Source of the DNA: Microbulbifer donghaiensis
GTDB taxonomy: Bacteria > Pseudomonadota > Gammaproteobacteria > Pseudomonadales > Cellvibrionaceae
Length of the DNA stretch: 64,000 nucleotides
Direction of reading: 5' to 3'
Assembly: GCF_900129095.1 (NCBI RefSeq)
Contig: NZ_FQVA01000008.1
Location: 50,781 to 114,780 of the forward strand
In this document: one piece after another, positions 29,417 through 38,643 of the stretch
Layout of the letters: each line of letters starts with the position of its first letter
Numbering within the stretch: position 1 is the stretch's first letter
Made by a program: the position numbers and the translations under genes
Notes under the pieces: model-generated
The model's input: only the letters and a program-made list of their open reading frames with translations
Told to the model about the DNA's origin: nothing
Databases searched by the model: none

Positions 29417-29872
29417 ATGAAACAACAGCGTGGCTTTACTTTGATCGAATTGATGATTGTGGTGGCAATTGTCGCGATTCTGGCGGCCGTGGCCTGGCCT
29501 TCATACCAGAATCACATTCGCGCGACCAATCGGGCCGATGCGCAGGGTGCACTGCTCGGGTTGGCGCAGGCGATGGAGAGGCACTTTACCCAGAACGGCA
29601 CCTATGAAGAGGCAGCTGCAGCCGATGCCGATACGGGGGCTCCACAAATTTTTCCTACCGAGTCGCCATTAGATGGCAGCAACAAAACTTATAATCTCGT
29701 CATTACGGCGGCAGATGGTTCTTCTTACACCTTGCAGGCTCAGCCGAAAGGCAGCCAAACCGGAGACGGCATACTGCAATTGTCTTCCAGTGGTGAAAAA
29801 GCCTGGGATCGCGGGAACGATGGAGCATTCGCGAATCCCGGTGACCTGTGCTGGAACAAGACCTGCAACTAA
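29417..29872 (+). CDS. pilE: Type IV minor pilin PilE
   Basis: This 151-residue prepilin has leader MKQQRG and mature start FTLIELMIVVAIVAILAAVA, with Glu5 and the full N-terminal helix. Its globular part has an NRADAQGALLGLAQAMERHF helix and a C-terminal disulfide candidate (LCWNKTCN). This is the PilE type found at the end of Pseudomonas minor pilin operons, not the major pilin PilA. A small GGCCGC/GCGGCC hairpin lies in the gap upstream. The gene converges on fimT with a single base between the two stop codons. Confidence 0.9.
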   Translation: MKQQRGFTLIELMIVVAIVAILAAVAWPSYQNHIRATNRADAQGALLGLAQAMERHFTQNGTYEEAAAADADTGAPQIFPTESPLDGSNKTYNLVITAADGSSYTLQAQPKGSQTGDGILQLSSSGEKAWDRGNDGAFANPGDLCWNKTCN

Positions 29873-29873
29873 T

Positions 29874-30452
29874 CTAGTCGGCGTTGGTACAGGTTAGGTT
29901 TTTGCCACTGCCGCTTTCCACTATTCCGTCACTGTCGCTATCTTTGCCGAAATACGGGCGCCCGGTCGCGTTGATCACTATGATCCAACCCTTTTCGGCC
30001 TGCTGACTTGGCGGGCAGTAAGCAAAGTTGCCGTTCTGGCTAAGGGTGAGGCCATTCGGCCGGAACTGGAGATACTTTTTACTGTTGAAGCTGCGCCACT
30101 CGAGAGTGGCGCCAGTCGCCATTTTAGGCATGATTCTCTCGATTTTCTCCGCAGCTGCGCGTTGACCATCGCCGTTGCTGTCGACGAACAGCAATGCCCC
30201 GCTTGACCAGTCTGAGCTGCAGCTCTGTCCATCGGCGCTCGGACACAGCGTGTAAACCTGGCCGTGGCTGTAAGCTTTCCCCCTGCTGAAATTGATCAGT
30301 TCGAACAGCTGTCTGCCGGCTGTCTCAGTTTGATAGCGACTTATAAAGTCAGCCATTGGTGGCGTCGCCACGGCGGCGACAATGGCGAGAATGGTAATGG
30401 TGAGCATCAGCTCGATCAGTGTGTACCCCGAAACCCTTGGCAGTGTTTGCAT
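29874..30452 (-). CDS. fimT: GspH/FimT-type pseudopilin
   Basis: The product is 192 residues from ATG 30452, preceded by GGGAGGGGAGACG. The leader MQTLPRVSG is followed by mature YTLIELMLTITILAIVAAVA. The GspH domain includes GRQLFELINFSRGKAYSHGQ. Four cysteines (CPSADGQSC, AYCPP, LTCTNAD) suggest two disulfides. It is downstream of pilS-pilR on the minus strand, the place of fimT in Pseudomonas. It ends one base from the pilE stop, so the two transcripts must overlap in their 3' ends. Confidence 0.85.
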   Translation of the reverse strand: MQTLPRVSGYTLIELMLTITILAIVAAVATPPMADFISRYQTETAGRQLFELINFSRGKAYSHGQVYTLCPSADGQSCSSDWSSGALLFVDSNGDGQRAAAEKIERIMPKMATGATLEWRSFNSKKYLQFRPNGLTLSQNGNFAYCPPSQQAEKGWIIVINATGRPYFGKDSDSDGIVESGSGKNLTCTNAD

Positions 30453-30551
30453 GGTGCGTCTCCCCTCCCTGAGAGAGCTCCAGCATACCGCGCGAATCGA
30501 CAATGCCAATCACAGGGGATTACAGCACGGTCGTCTAAGTTTATGGGTGCG

Positions 30552-31979
30552 TCAGTCTTCCAGCCCCAGTTTCTTCAGCCGGTAGCGCAATGAGCGAAAG
30601 CTGATGCCAAGTTTCTGCGCTGCCGCTGTCCTGTTCCAGCGGGTTTCCATCAGTGCGCTTTCTATGGCTTCCCGCTCGATGTCCTGCAGAAATTCGTCCA
30701 GAGATTCGTACTGACTCGGGTCAAACTGGCCGGAATAACTCTCTTCATCGGTGTGCTTGTGAACGGCCGGGGTGGGAGGAGGGGGCTGCGCAGCGTTTGT
30801 CTTTGGTGTCGGTGTCAGTGTCGGTGTCGCTTCCGGCTCGAGCAGCAGGTCGTCCAGACGAATTTCGTGCTGGTCGCTCAGGGTAAAGGCCCGCTCCAGA
30901 ATGTTCTCGAGCTGGCGCACATTGCCGGGGAACGAGTACATTTTCAGTGCGTCCAGGGCTTCACCAGCAAGACGCGGCGGAGTTATCCCGGCGTTTGATG
31001 CGATACGACGCATGATGACCTCTGTGAGGAGGGGGATATCTTCCGCGCGCTCCCGCAATGGCGGGACCGCGATCTCGATGACGTTGATGCGGTAGTAAAG
31101 ATCGCTGCGGAAACGCCCTGCGGCGACTTCCTTGGCCAGATCCCTGTGCGTCGCACTCAGGATGCGTACATCAATCGGCAGCTCCTCGCTGGAACCTATA
31201 GGACGCACGCGTTTTTCCTGAATGGCGCGCAGCAGTTTTACCTGCATATCCAGCGGGAGATCGGCCACTTCATCCAGAAACAGGGTGCCGCCTTCTGCGA
31301 TCTGCAGGAGTCCCGGTTTGTCTTTGTGAGCGCCGGTAAAGCTGCCTTTCTTATGGCCGAAAAATTCGCTCTCCATCAGTTCTGCAGGGATGGCACCGCA
31401 GTTGATCGGCACGAAAGGCCGGTCGGCGCGGGCACCCTGGGCGTGGATGGAGCGGGCCGCGAGTTCCTTGCCGGATCCCGATTCGCCACTGATATAAACC
31501 GGCGCATCGCTGCGCGCGACCTTGGCGATCTGGCGGCGCAGGTTGCGAATATTCTCCGCTTCACCGAGTAACAACTGGTCTGCATGCCCGGCCTCTACAT
31601 CCTCACGCTTCTGTTTGAGTCGCAGGGCAAGTTGCACCAGGCTGCGCAGCCGCTCCAGGTCCACCGGCTTACTGACAAAATCGAAGGCGCCCATTTTCAG
31701 GGCACTAATTGCGGTATCCATGTTGCCGTGGGCGGTGATGACCGCCACAGGCAGTTCCCCATCCCTCTCTTCCTGTATTTTCGCGACCAGCTCCAGTCCA
31801 TCTCCGTCCGGCAGGCGCATGTCGGTCAGGCAGAAGTCGTATTGGTGTTCGCCAAGCAGACGGTACGCCTCGCTGAGGTTTGCGGCAGTGTGGCAGCGAA
31901 CCTCCATGCGCCGCAGGGTCATGGTCAGGAGTTCACAGATATCCGGCTCGTCGTCGACGACCAGGGCAAGTGGTTGCAT
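30552..31979 (-). CDS. pilR: Sigma54-dependent response regulator PilR
   Basis: This 475-residue NtrC-family activator has a receiver domain with Asp53 in CLTDMRLPDGDG. The AAA+ domain has Walker A GESGSGKE near residue 166 and the sigma54 contact loop GSFTGA near 210. A proline/threonine-rich linker (PTLTPTPKTNAAQPPPPTP) leads to a Fis-type HTH at the C-terminus (NRTAAAQKLGISFRSLRYRL). It activates major pilin (pilA) transcription with sigma54; pilA itself is not in this window. It is co-oriented with pilS. Confidence 0.95.
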   Translation of the reverse strand: MQPLALVVDDEPDICELLTMTLRRMEVRCHTAANLSEAYRLLGEHQYDFCLTDMRLPDGDGLELVAKIQEERDGELPVAVITAHGNMDTAISALKMGAFDFVSKPVDLERLRSLVQLALRLKQKREDVEAGHADQLLLGEAENIRNLRRQIAKVARSDAPVYISGESGSGKELAARSIHAQGARADRPFVPINCGAIPAELMESEFFGHKKGSFTGAHKDKPGLLQIAEGGTLFLDEVADLPLDMQVKLLRAIQEKRVRPIGSSEELPIDVRILSATHRDLAKEVAAGRFRSDLYYRINVIEIAVPPLRERAEDIPLLTEVIMRRIASNAGITPPRLAGEALDALKMYSFPGNVRQLENILERAFTLSDQHEIRLDDLLLEPEATPTLTPTPKTNAAQPPPPTPAVHKHTDEESYSGQFDPSQYESLDEFLQDIEREAIESALMETRWNRTAAAQKLGISFRSLRYRLKKLGLED

Positions 31980-32102
31980 CTATCTTTTGATCTTTTTGTT
32001 GTTCTGTTGAATGGTTTGGTAATCGGTTTTCTAGCCCGATTTTCGCACCGGGCTGTGACAAGTTTCCCCCAAAACAGGTTAGGAAAATATACCCCCAATT
32101 GT

Positions 32103-33752
32103 TTAGAAAACCCGACTCGCGTGGGCGAATTCTACCCTGAAGCAACTTTTGTTGTCTTCGCTGCGACAACAGAACAGCCTGGCCTGGTTGGCCTCGCACA
32201 GTTCCTGCGCTATGTAGAGGCCGAGGCCGCTGCCACTGTTGCCGGTGGTGAAGAAGGGCTCAAAAACCTTGTCCCGATGTTCCTCTGGTACACCGGGGCC
32301 GCTGTCGATCACGTCCAGAATCGCGCAGTCGCGGTCCCTGTGGCGGTAGACCGCGATTTCCGCCTCCCGCCGTCCGGTGGCGAGCTGGGAGTGGTGCAGG
32401 GCGTTATTGCACAGATTGGTGATTACCTGGGCCAATTGCTCCGGATCGAAGCGTGCATATACCGGCGGTTCTGCCCGGCGTATATGAAGCTGGATATCCG
32501 TCGGCGCGCCGGCGCGGAAATCGGGAAGAAATTGCTCCAGCCAGTCACCGAGATCGCGCAGTTGGGGCGCCGCTGCGCGGCGGCGCGACAGCTGCATCAC
32601 GTTCTCGACGATCTGGTTTACCCGCTGGCTGTGGCGACAGATGATCTCGGTGAGATGCCGGTCCTCCTCGCTCAGCTTCGGCGATTCCGACAGTAGCTGC
32701 GCGGCATGGCTGATGGCGCCGAGCGGGTTGCGCACCTCGTGGGCGATGGAGCCCGTCAAATGGCCGAGTGAGGCGAGTTTCAGTTTCTGTGCGGCCTGGA
32801 TGAGTTTGCGGTTGTCCTCGACAAACACCAGGGTGCTGTCGCCATTGTCGCGGCGCAGGTTGGCAAAGCTGAGCCGCAGTTCGCTGCCACTGTCCGCCTG
32901 TACCAGGGCGCTGCCACGGGAGTCGTCGCGACGCCACTCCCGAACGATATGCCGCAGCTCCGCCTGGCGCTCGCCATCCGGTTGCAGCTGGTCCCCCAGC
33001 AGCTGGCGCGCCGCTCGATTGATCAGTTCCGGCTTGTTGGAGGCGTCCATCACCAGAACCCCGGTGCGCATGCGCTCGATGATCTGCTGCGCGAGTCGCT
33101 GCAGGTGGGCGGCCTGGCGGCTCTGCTGGTCTGCACGCAGATTGGCACTGCGGATGCGGGCGGACAGGTACTGCAGTGCGCTGACCGTGGCGAACAGCAA
33201 GATACCGAGGCTGCCGGCGGAAACGATATCCTGGGTGTCTGCGTGACCGGTCACCAGGTTGTACAACTGCTGGCCGATGACGCCGATACTGGCGATGGCA
33301 GCGAAGAAGGCGCCCATGCGTTTGTCCAGCAGCATCGAGCCCACGGAACAGTTGATCAGTAACAGGTAGCCGAGGCCCGAATTAAGGCCGCCGCTGGCTT
33401 GGATCAACAGGAGAAAGACGAGGATATCGCAGCCGAGGATCAATCCTGTCTGGCCGGGGCTGGCGTGGTAGGCGCTGTGGCGCAGGTGTAGCAGCCAGCC
33501 GAAATTGAGCGCGGCGTAGGCGATCACGGTATTCAGGTAGAGCGCGGGGGAACTGTTGCCCACGGCGCCCTTACCGATATCGGAGGTGAAAATGCCCAGC
33601 AGCACCAGTGCGATGGCTACGCGGTAGATGGTGTAGACCCGCAGCAACTCGTGGTGCTGCACGGCGGGTGCACTGATTGCGGGGGCTGTACTGCTCAAAG
33701 TGGTCTGCTTGCTATTGTTCTTCTGGGCCGCTGCGGTAGTCCCCCGGGTCAC
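32103..33752 (-). CDS. pilS: Sensor histidine kinase PilS
   Basis: The product is up to 549 residues. About six N-terminal membrane segments (residues ~40-210) precede a PAS-like domain (MRTGVLVMDASNKPELINRA), HisKA with GSIAHEVRNPLGAISHAAQLL and an HATPase domain with NLCNNALHHS and GSGLGLYIAQELCE. In Pseudomonas PilS senses pilin in the membrane and controls PilR. The GTG at 33752 lacks a clear ribosome-binding site and lies in the nadE promoter region. The true start may be inside, for example a TTG about 18 codons on, still upstream of HHELLRVYTIYR. Confidence 0.92.
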   Translation of the reverse strand: MTRGTTAAAQKNNSKQTTLSSTAPAISAPAVQHHELLRVYTIYRVAIALVLLGIFTSDIGKGAVGNSSPALYLNTVIAYAALNFGWLLHLRHSAYHASPGQTGLILGCDILVFLLLIQASGGLNSGLGYLLLINCSVGSMLLDKRMGAFFAAIASIGVIGQQLYNLVTGHADTQDIVSAGSLGILLFATVSALQYLSARIRSANLRADQQSRQAAHLQRLAQQIIERMRTGVLVMDASNKPELINRAARQLLGDQLQPDGERQAELRHIVREWRRDDSRGSALVQADSGSELRLSFANLRRDNGDSTLVFVEDNRKLIQAAQKLKLASLGHLTGSIAHEVRNPLGAISHAAQLLSESPKLSEEDRHLTEIICRHSQRVNQIVENVMQLSRRRAAAPQLRDLGDWLEQFLPDFRAGAPTDIQLHIRRAEPPVYARFDPEQLAQVITNLCNNALHHSQLATGRREAEIAVYRHRDRDCAILDVIDSGPGVPEEHRDKVFEPFFTTGNSGSGLGLYIAQELCEANQARLFCCRSEDNKSCFRVEFAHASRVF

Positions 33753-33788
33753 TGTACAATAGCGGCCTCTCTGGTCCGAGGTACAAAG

Positions 33789-35417
33789 ATGTCTACTTTG
33801 CAGCTAGTGCTGGCACAAATCAATTCCCTGGTAGGGGATATTCCCGGCAATACCGCCCAGGTCATCGATGTGGCCCGCAAGGCGCATAGCGAGCTGGGCG
33901 CCGAGCTGGTGCTCTTTCCCGAGTTGACCCTGAGCGGCTATCCGCCGGAGGACCTGTTACTGCGCCCGAGTATGCAGCGACGCATCGATGCCGCGCTGGC
34001 ACAGTTGATGGCAGCGGAACTGCCCTGCGCCGTCTTGATCGGCTATCCGCGGGTGGTGGCCGGCAAAGTGTTCAATATGGCCGGCCTGATTGCCGATGGC
34101 AAACTGGCAGCGGAGTACGCCAAACAAAAGCTGCCCAATTACTCGGTCTTTGACGAGATGCGCTATTTCGTGTCGGGCGAGCAGGCCTGCGTCGTGGACA
34201 TCAAGGGCATACCCACCGCCATCACCATCTGCGAGGATATCTGGCATCCGGAGCCGGTCGCACAGGCAGCGGCCGCCGGCGCCAAGTTGATGCTGAACAT
34301 CAACGCCTCGCCATTCCACCGCGGCAAGGCACAGGAGCGCCTCGAGCTGCTCGCTAACCAGGCGCGGGCAGGCGGTATGCCGATCGCGTACGTGAACTGG
34401 TTCGGTGGCCAGGATGAACTGGTATTTGATGGAGGTTCCTTCGCCGTCGATGCCCAGGGCAAGCTCTGCGCCCGCGCGCCCGAGTTCGCCGAGCATCTGC
34501 TGCCGGTAACGGTGCGCCATGACGGTGGCGAAGTGACGTTGCAGTCGGGGGCGATGACCCCGGCGCTGGAGGACCTCGCCTCTGTGTACCGCGCCCTGGT
34601 GCTGGGCGTGCGCGACTATGTGAACAAGAACGGTTTCAATGGCGTAGTGCTCGGCCTGTCAGGCGGTATCGATTCCGCCCTGACCCTGGCCATTGCGGTC
34701 GACGCCCTCGGCAAGGAGCGGGTCGAAGCGGTGATGATGCCGTTCCGCTACACGTCCGACCTCAGCAAGAACGATGCCGCCGACCAGGCGCAGCGCCTGG
34801 GCATCCACTACCGGGTGATTAGCATCGAGCCGATATTCGATGCCTTTATGGCGGCGCTGGCGGAAGAGTTTGCCGGCAGCGAGCGGGATACCACGGAGGA
34901 GAACCTGCAGGCGCGCTCGCGCGGCGTGCTGCTGATGGCCATTTCCAACAAGAAGGGCGCCATGGTGCTGACGACGGGTAACAAGAGTGAGCTGGCCGTG
35001 GGCTATGCCACCCTCTACGGCGACATGGTGGGCGGCTACAACGCGTTGAAAGATGTGCCCAAGGTGCTGGTGTTCGAGCTGGCCCGCTACCGCAACTCGC
35101 TGTCTGAAGTTATCCCGGAGACGGTCATCACCCGCCCACCCAGTGCCGAGTTGGCACCGGATCAGGTGGATTCCGACAGCCTGCCGCCGTACGAGATCCT
35201 GGATCAGATACTGAATCTGTATGTCGACAAGGACTACAGCGCCGCGGATATAGTTGCGCGCGGCTTTGAGCAGGAGACCGTGGAGCGGGTAGTGCGGCTG
35301 GTGGACCGCAACGAATACAAGCGCCGCCAGGCGGCGGTCGGCGTGCGCATTTCCGAGCGGGGCTTTGGGCGCGATCGGCGCTATCCGGTCACCAATGGCT
35401 GGAAAGCGGGCGAGTAG
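33789..35417 (+). CDS. nadE: Glutamine-dependent NAD+ synthetase
   Basis: This two-domain enzyme makes NAD from deamido-NAD using glutamine. The product is 542 residues from ATG 33789. The N-terminal nitrilase-fold glutaminase (about 1-260) has catalytic residues in LFPELTLSGYPPEDL, KQKLPNYSVFDE and ITICEDIW (Cys near 148). The C-terminal synthetase has the PP-loop LSGGIDSAL near residue 290 and TTGNKSELAVGY. The frame is open upstream for 46 codons, but this overlaps pilS on the other strand and is not conserved. It is divergent from pilS and convergent with bamD. Confidence 0.96.
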   Translation: MSTLQLVLAQINSLVGDIPGNTAQVIDVARKAHSELGAELVLFPELTLSGYPPEDLLLRPSMQRRIDAALAQLMAAELPCAVLIGYPRVVAGKVFNMAGLIADGKLAAEYAKQKLPNYSVFDEMRYFVSGEQACVVDIKGIPTAITICEDIWHPEPVAQAAAAGAKLMLNINASPFHRGKAQERLELLANQARAGGMPIAYVNWFGGQDELVFDGGSFAVDAQGKLCARAPEFAEHLLPVTVRHDGGEVTLQSGAMTPALEDLASVYRALVLGVRDYVNKNGFNGVVLGLSGGIDSALTLAIAVDALGKERVEAVMMPFRYTSDLSKNDAADQAQRLGIHYRVISIEPIFDAFMAALAEEFAGSERDTTEENLQARSRGVLLMAISNKKGAMVLTTGNKSELAVGYATLYGDMVGGYNALKDVPKVLVFELARYRNSLSEVIPETVITRPPSAELAPDQVDSDSLPPYEILDQILNLYVDKDYSAADIVARGFEQETVERVVRLVDRNEYKRRQAAVGVRISERGFGRDRRYPVTNGWKAGE

Positions 35418-35443
35418 GCGCCACCGATCGGACAAGCAATAAA

Positions 35444-35467
35444 AAACGGCGCCCGCGGGCGCCGTTT
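35444..35467. terminator. 24-bp perfect palindrome, terminator, first of two
   Basis: The self-complementary sequence has core ACGGCGCCCGCGGGCGCCGT and is flanked by six A on the left. It is a good minus-strand terminator (T6 at 35446-35441) and a weaker plus-strand one. The same core recurs in the 40-bp palindrome at 35592-35631. Confidence 0.8.
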
Positions 35468-35523
35468 CAGACTGTTGATAAACCCCGCATTCCGTTCTGA
35501 GCTGGTGCAGTGGCGGCCAAGCA

Positions 35524-35555
35524 CTAGGACGAGCATTTCGAAACACTCGTCCTAG
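35524..35555. repeat. Inverted repeat (10-bp arms) in the nadE-bamD gap
   Basis: CTAGGACGAG (35524-35533) pairs with CTCGTCCTAG (35546-35555) across a 12-nt loop. It lies between the two GC-rich palindromes. No T-run follows, so its role is unclear; processing or a third transcription barrier is possible. Confidence 0.65.
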
Positions 35556-35591
35556 CACTTCGCCTTAAATTTTCACAGCATTACTTTGTCA

Positions 35592-35631
35592 GCAAACGAA
35601 AACGGCGCCCGCGGGCGCCGTTTTCGTTTGC
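35592..35631. terminator. 40-bp perfect palindrome, bidirectional terminator
   Basis: Bases 35592-35611 (GCAAACGAAAACGGCGCCCG) are the exact reverse complement of 35612-35631, with no unpaired centre. It is 14 bp beyond the bamD stop and serves convergent nadE and bamD. Arms carry A-rich and T-rich ends, fitting terminator function on both strands. Confidence 0.85.
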
Positions 35632-35644
35632 AGCTGTTGCTGGC

Positions 35645-36577
35645 TTAGATCAGTTCCGGCGGCAGCGGCGCCTCGTCGCGGTTGTATTCCGCGTTGTACA
35701 GCTCGCGACTGTCGAAACCGCGAGGGTCCGACTTCTCGAACAGGCCGAGGGTGACCCGGTGGATAAAGCTGCGACCGCTGGCGCCCTTGTAGTAGTTGTA
35801 ATTGAAGCTGCCGTCCGCGCGGAAGGCCGGGTGATTCGGATAGTTGGCGCGCAATACGGTCAGTGCATTGCCTTCCAGTTCCGGCATCTCCAGCAGGTGA
35901 TATCCCTGTACCATCGCTGCCAGTGCATCGGGTACCGCCGGGGTCTGCTGGAAGTTTTCCACTACATAGCGGCCGCGGTTGGCGGCGGCCAGGTAGGCGC
36001 CGCGCTTGAAGTAGTAGTTGGCGACGTGGATCTCGTAGCGCGCCAGCAGGTTGCGCAGGTGGATCATGCGCTTCTGCGCGTCCGGCGCGTAGCGACTCTC
36101 CGGGTAGCGAGCCATCAGCTGAGCGAAGTAGGCAAAGGACTCGCGTGCGGAGCCGGGGTCGCGACTGGTCATGTCGGTGGGCAGGAAGCGCTCAAACAGG
36201 CCCGCACCCTCGGTGAAGGACGCCAACCCCTTCATGTAGTAGGCGTAGTCGACGTTGCGGTGCTGCGGGTGCAGGCGAATAAAGCGGTCCGCAGCGGCGA
36301 TGGCCGCGTCGTTCTCATAGTTGCGGTAGTAGGCGTAAATCAGCTCCAGCTGGGCCTGCTCGGCGTAGTTGCCAAACGGGAAGTTGTCCTCCAGGGCCCG
36401 CAGGTTCTTGATGGCCAGGTCCCACTGACTGGAGCGCAGCTGGCGCTGTGCCGCTTCATAGAAAGCCTGTTCGGTGCGGTTGCCGGTGGGCAGCCCCTCT
36501 TCGGATTCATCTGTGCTGGCGCAGGCGACCAGAATCGCTGCAAAAAAGGCCAACCACAGTGTCTTCCAGGCCTGCAT
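35645..36577 (-). CDS. bamD: Outer membrane assembly lipoprotein BamD
   Basis: The product is 310 residues from ATG 36577. The lipoprotein signal peptide has lipobox LVAC with Cys19. TPR-like helices follow ([60 protein letters not shown]). BamD is an essential part of the BAM complex that inserts beta-barrel proteins. A C-terminal extension beyond the TPRs ([20 protein letters not shown]...) makes it longer than E. coli BamD (245), as in Pseudomonas. It is divergent from rluD, a conserved pairing. Confidence 0.95.
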   Translation of the reverse strand: MQAWKTLWLAFFAAILVACASTDESEEGLPTGNRTEQAFYEAAQRQLRSSQWDLAIKNLRALEDNFPFGNYAEQAQLELIYAYYRNYENDAAIAAADRFIRLHPQHRNVDYAYYMKGLASFTEGAGLFERFLPTDMTSRDPGSARESFAYFAQLMARYPESRYAPDAQKRMIHLRNLLARYEIHVANYYFKRGAYLAAANRGRYVVENFQQTPAVPDALAAMVQGYHLLEMPELEGNALTVLRANYPNHPAFRADGSFNYNYYKGASGRSFIHRVTLGLFEKSDPRGFDSRELYNAEYNRDEAPLPPELI

Positions 36578-36712
36578 AGCGCCTCGCTCTATCATTATTA
36601 CTCTCTACCTTATTGCTCTCTGCCTGATTAAACTGGCCGCCATTACAGGTAACGGGCGGGCCGGACATTTAACCACAGTCGCGGTGCTGCCCAAAGCGTT
36701 TGAAACTGATTA

Positions 36713-37660
36713 ATGATTGACCAACTCGAGCTCGATATTCAAGTCCCTGCCCATCTGGCCGGTCACAGGTTGGACCAGGCTGCAGCGGAATTAATTCCCG
36801 ATTACTCCCGCGCGCGGCTGCAATCCTGGATAAAAGGCGGCCAATTGACCGTTAATGGCGCCCAGGCCAAGCCCAAGGACAAGCTGTTCGGCGGCGAGCA
36901 GCTGCGCCTGCGCGCCGAACTGGAGCCCCAGGGGGAATGGCTCGCCCAGCCCCTGGATCTGGATATCGTCTACGAGGACGAAACTCTACTGGTGCTCAAC
37001 AAGCCCGCAGGCCTGGTGGTGCACCCGGCGGCGGGCAACCCGGACAACACCCTGCTGAACGGCCTGCTGCACCACTGCCCGGATCTGGAAAAGATCCCGC
37101 GCGCCGGCATAGTGCACCGGCTGGACAAGGACACCAGCGGCCTGATGGTGGTGGCCAAGACGCTGCCGGCCCAGACCAGCCTGGTGGATCAGCTCAAGGA
37201 GCGCAGTGTCAGCCGCCAGTACGACGCCCTGGTGCAGGGGACGATCACCGCCGGTGGCACTGTCGACGCCGCCATCGGGCGCCACCGGCAGAACCGCCTG
37301 AAGATGGCGGTGCTGGACTTCGGCGGTAAGGAAGCGATCACTCACTACCGGGTGCAGGAGCGCTTTCCCGCCCACACGTTGCTGCGCTGCAAATTGGAAA
37401 CCGGTCGTACCCACCAGATTCGGGTACATATGGCGCATATCCGCCATCCCCTGGTCGGTGACCCCCTGTACGGCGGTCGCCCGAAGTTGCCCCGGGATGC
37501 GTCGGCGGCACTTATCGGTGCGCTGCAACAGTTTCCGCGCCAGGCGTTACATGCAGCCGAGCTGGCGTTGATACACCCGCAGAGCGGAGAGGAAATGCAC
37601 TGGTGCGCGCCGATGCCGGCGGATATGCTGCAGCTGCTCGCACAGCTGCGTGCGGATTAA
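36713..37660 (+). CDS. rluD: 23S rRNA pseudouridine synthase D
   Basis: This 315-residue RluA-family enzyme modifies 23S rRNA helix 69 (U1911, U1915, U1917 by E. coli numbering). An N-terminal S4 domain (RARLQSWIKGGQLTVNGAQA) is followed by the catalytic motif HRLDKDTSGLM with Asp near 139. C-terminal LETGRTHQIRVHMAHIRHPLVGD is typical. It has a weak ribosome-binding site and an ATG at 36713 that overlaps the TAA of a preceding frame. It is followed by pgeF and clpB, as in Pseudomonas. Confidence 0.95.
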   Translation: MIDQLELDIQVPAHLAGHRLDQAAAELIPDYSRARLQSWIKGGQLTVNGAQAKPKDKLFGGEQLRLRAELEPQGEWLAQPLDLDIVYEDETLLVLNKPAGLVVHPAAGNPDNTLLNGLLHHCPDLEKIPRAGIVHRLDKDTSGLMVVAKTLPAQTSLVDQLKERSVSRQYDALVQGTITAGGTVDAAIGRHRQNRLKMAVLDFGGKEAITHYRVQERFPAHTLLRCKLETGRTHQIRVHMAHIRHPLVGDPLYGGRPKLPRDASAALIGALQQFPRQALHAAELALIHPQSGEEMHWCAPMPADMLQLLAQLRAD

Positions 37661-37723
37661 CGGCGGTTATCTGGCGACCGCCCGGTGCGAGAACTGACGA
37701 AACCGGCTTAAGGCAAAGAACCG

Positions 37724-38488
37724 ATGTCCACTGACCACTACCTGTTCCCCAGCTGGCCTGCGCCCGCCAATGTGCGCGCCGCCACTAGCCTGCGTGCCGG
37801 TGGGCATAGCGAGGGGGCTTACGCGTCCTTCAATCTGGGGAACCATGTCGGCGACGACGAGCAGGCCGTGCTGGCCAATCGCCGGCAATTGCGGCAGGAA
37901 CTGGAACTCCCGGCAGAGCCGGAGTGGCTGGAGCAGATTCACAGCGACAAGGTCATCGAAGCGCGGGCCGACGGCCTGGTGCGCACCGCCGATGCGAGCT
38001 TCGCTTCCGGGCCCGGCGCCGTGTGTGCGGTGCTAACGGCCGATTGCCTGCCGGTATTGTTCTGCGACCGGGCGGGTACCAGGGTAGCGGCGGCGCACGC
38101 CGGCTGGCGCGGTCTCGCCGGCGGCATCCTGCGCAGCACTGTTGAGGCACTCGACTGCGAACCGCGGGAACTGTTGGTCTGGCTCGGCCCGGCAATAGGT
38201 CCGCGCGCCTTCGAGACCGGAGTCGATGTACTTGAAGTCTTTTTCGAAAATGCGCTGAATGGCGAGCATATGGAGGAGATCGCACACTGCTTCCGCCCCC
38301 ACACGGAAAAGCCGCTGCATTTTCTCGCCGATATGTATGCGTTGGCGCGTGCGGAACTGCGCCAGCTCGGTATCGACGCCATCTACGGTGGCGACCACTG
38401 TACCGTTTCCGAAACGGATAAATTTTTTTCCTACCGTCGCGACAAGACCACCGGTCGCATGGCGTCCCTGATCTGGCTCAACGCATAG
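37724..38488 (+). CDS. pgeF: Peptidoglycan editing factor PgeF / purine nucleoside phosphorylase (YfiH, DUF152)
   Basis: The product is 254 residues of the multicopper-like laccase-domain family. Metal-binding residues are in ADCLPVLFCD and AAHAGWRGLAGG, with a further motif GPAIGPRAFETG. E. coli YfiH corrects mis-incorporation of L-Ser in muropeptide precursors, and family members also have purine nucleoside phosphorylase/adenosine deaminase activity. It is 63 bp downstream of rluD, forming the conserved rluD-pgeF-clpB order. Confidence 0.92.
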   Translation: MSTDHYLFPSWPAPANVRAATSLRAGGHSEGAYASFNLGNHVGDDEQAVLANRRQLRQELELPAEPEWLEQIHSDKVIEARADGLVRTADASFASGPGAVCAVLTADCLPVLFCDRAGTRVAAAHAGWRGLAGGILRSTVEALDCEPRELLVWLGPAIGPRAFETGVDVLEVFFENALNGEHMEEIAHCFRPHTEKPLHFLADMYALARAELRQLGIDAIYGGDHCTVSETDKFFSYRRDKTTGRMASLIWLNA

Positions 38489-38523
38489 CGCAATACGAAA
38501 AAATAGCGCCAGTTGATCTGGAT

Positions 38524-38550
38524 CATTGAAAACCGGCCTCCCGCCCTTAT
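38524..38550 (+). promoter_or_regulatory. Probable sigma32 heat-shock promoter of clpB
   Basis: CATTGAAA (38524-38531) and CCCTTAT (38544-38550) are spaced 12 bp apart. They resemble the sigma32 consensus CTTGAAA / CCCATnT. It lies between pgeF and clpB, ~95 bp before the clpB start, as expected for a chaperone gene. Confidence 0.6.
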
Positions 38551-38643
38551 TTTATTTCGCAACACTACACTGAATGTGTGGCGCCAAATCGGCGCCACTG
38601 TCTTGTCGCTTCAATAGTTTTGCGAGGAGGAGAGGTTTCGTCC

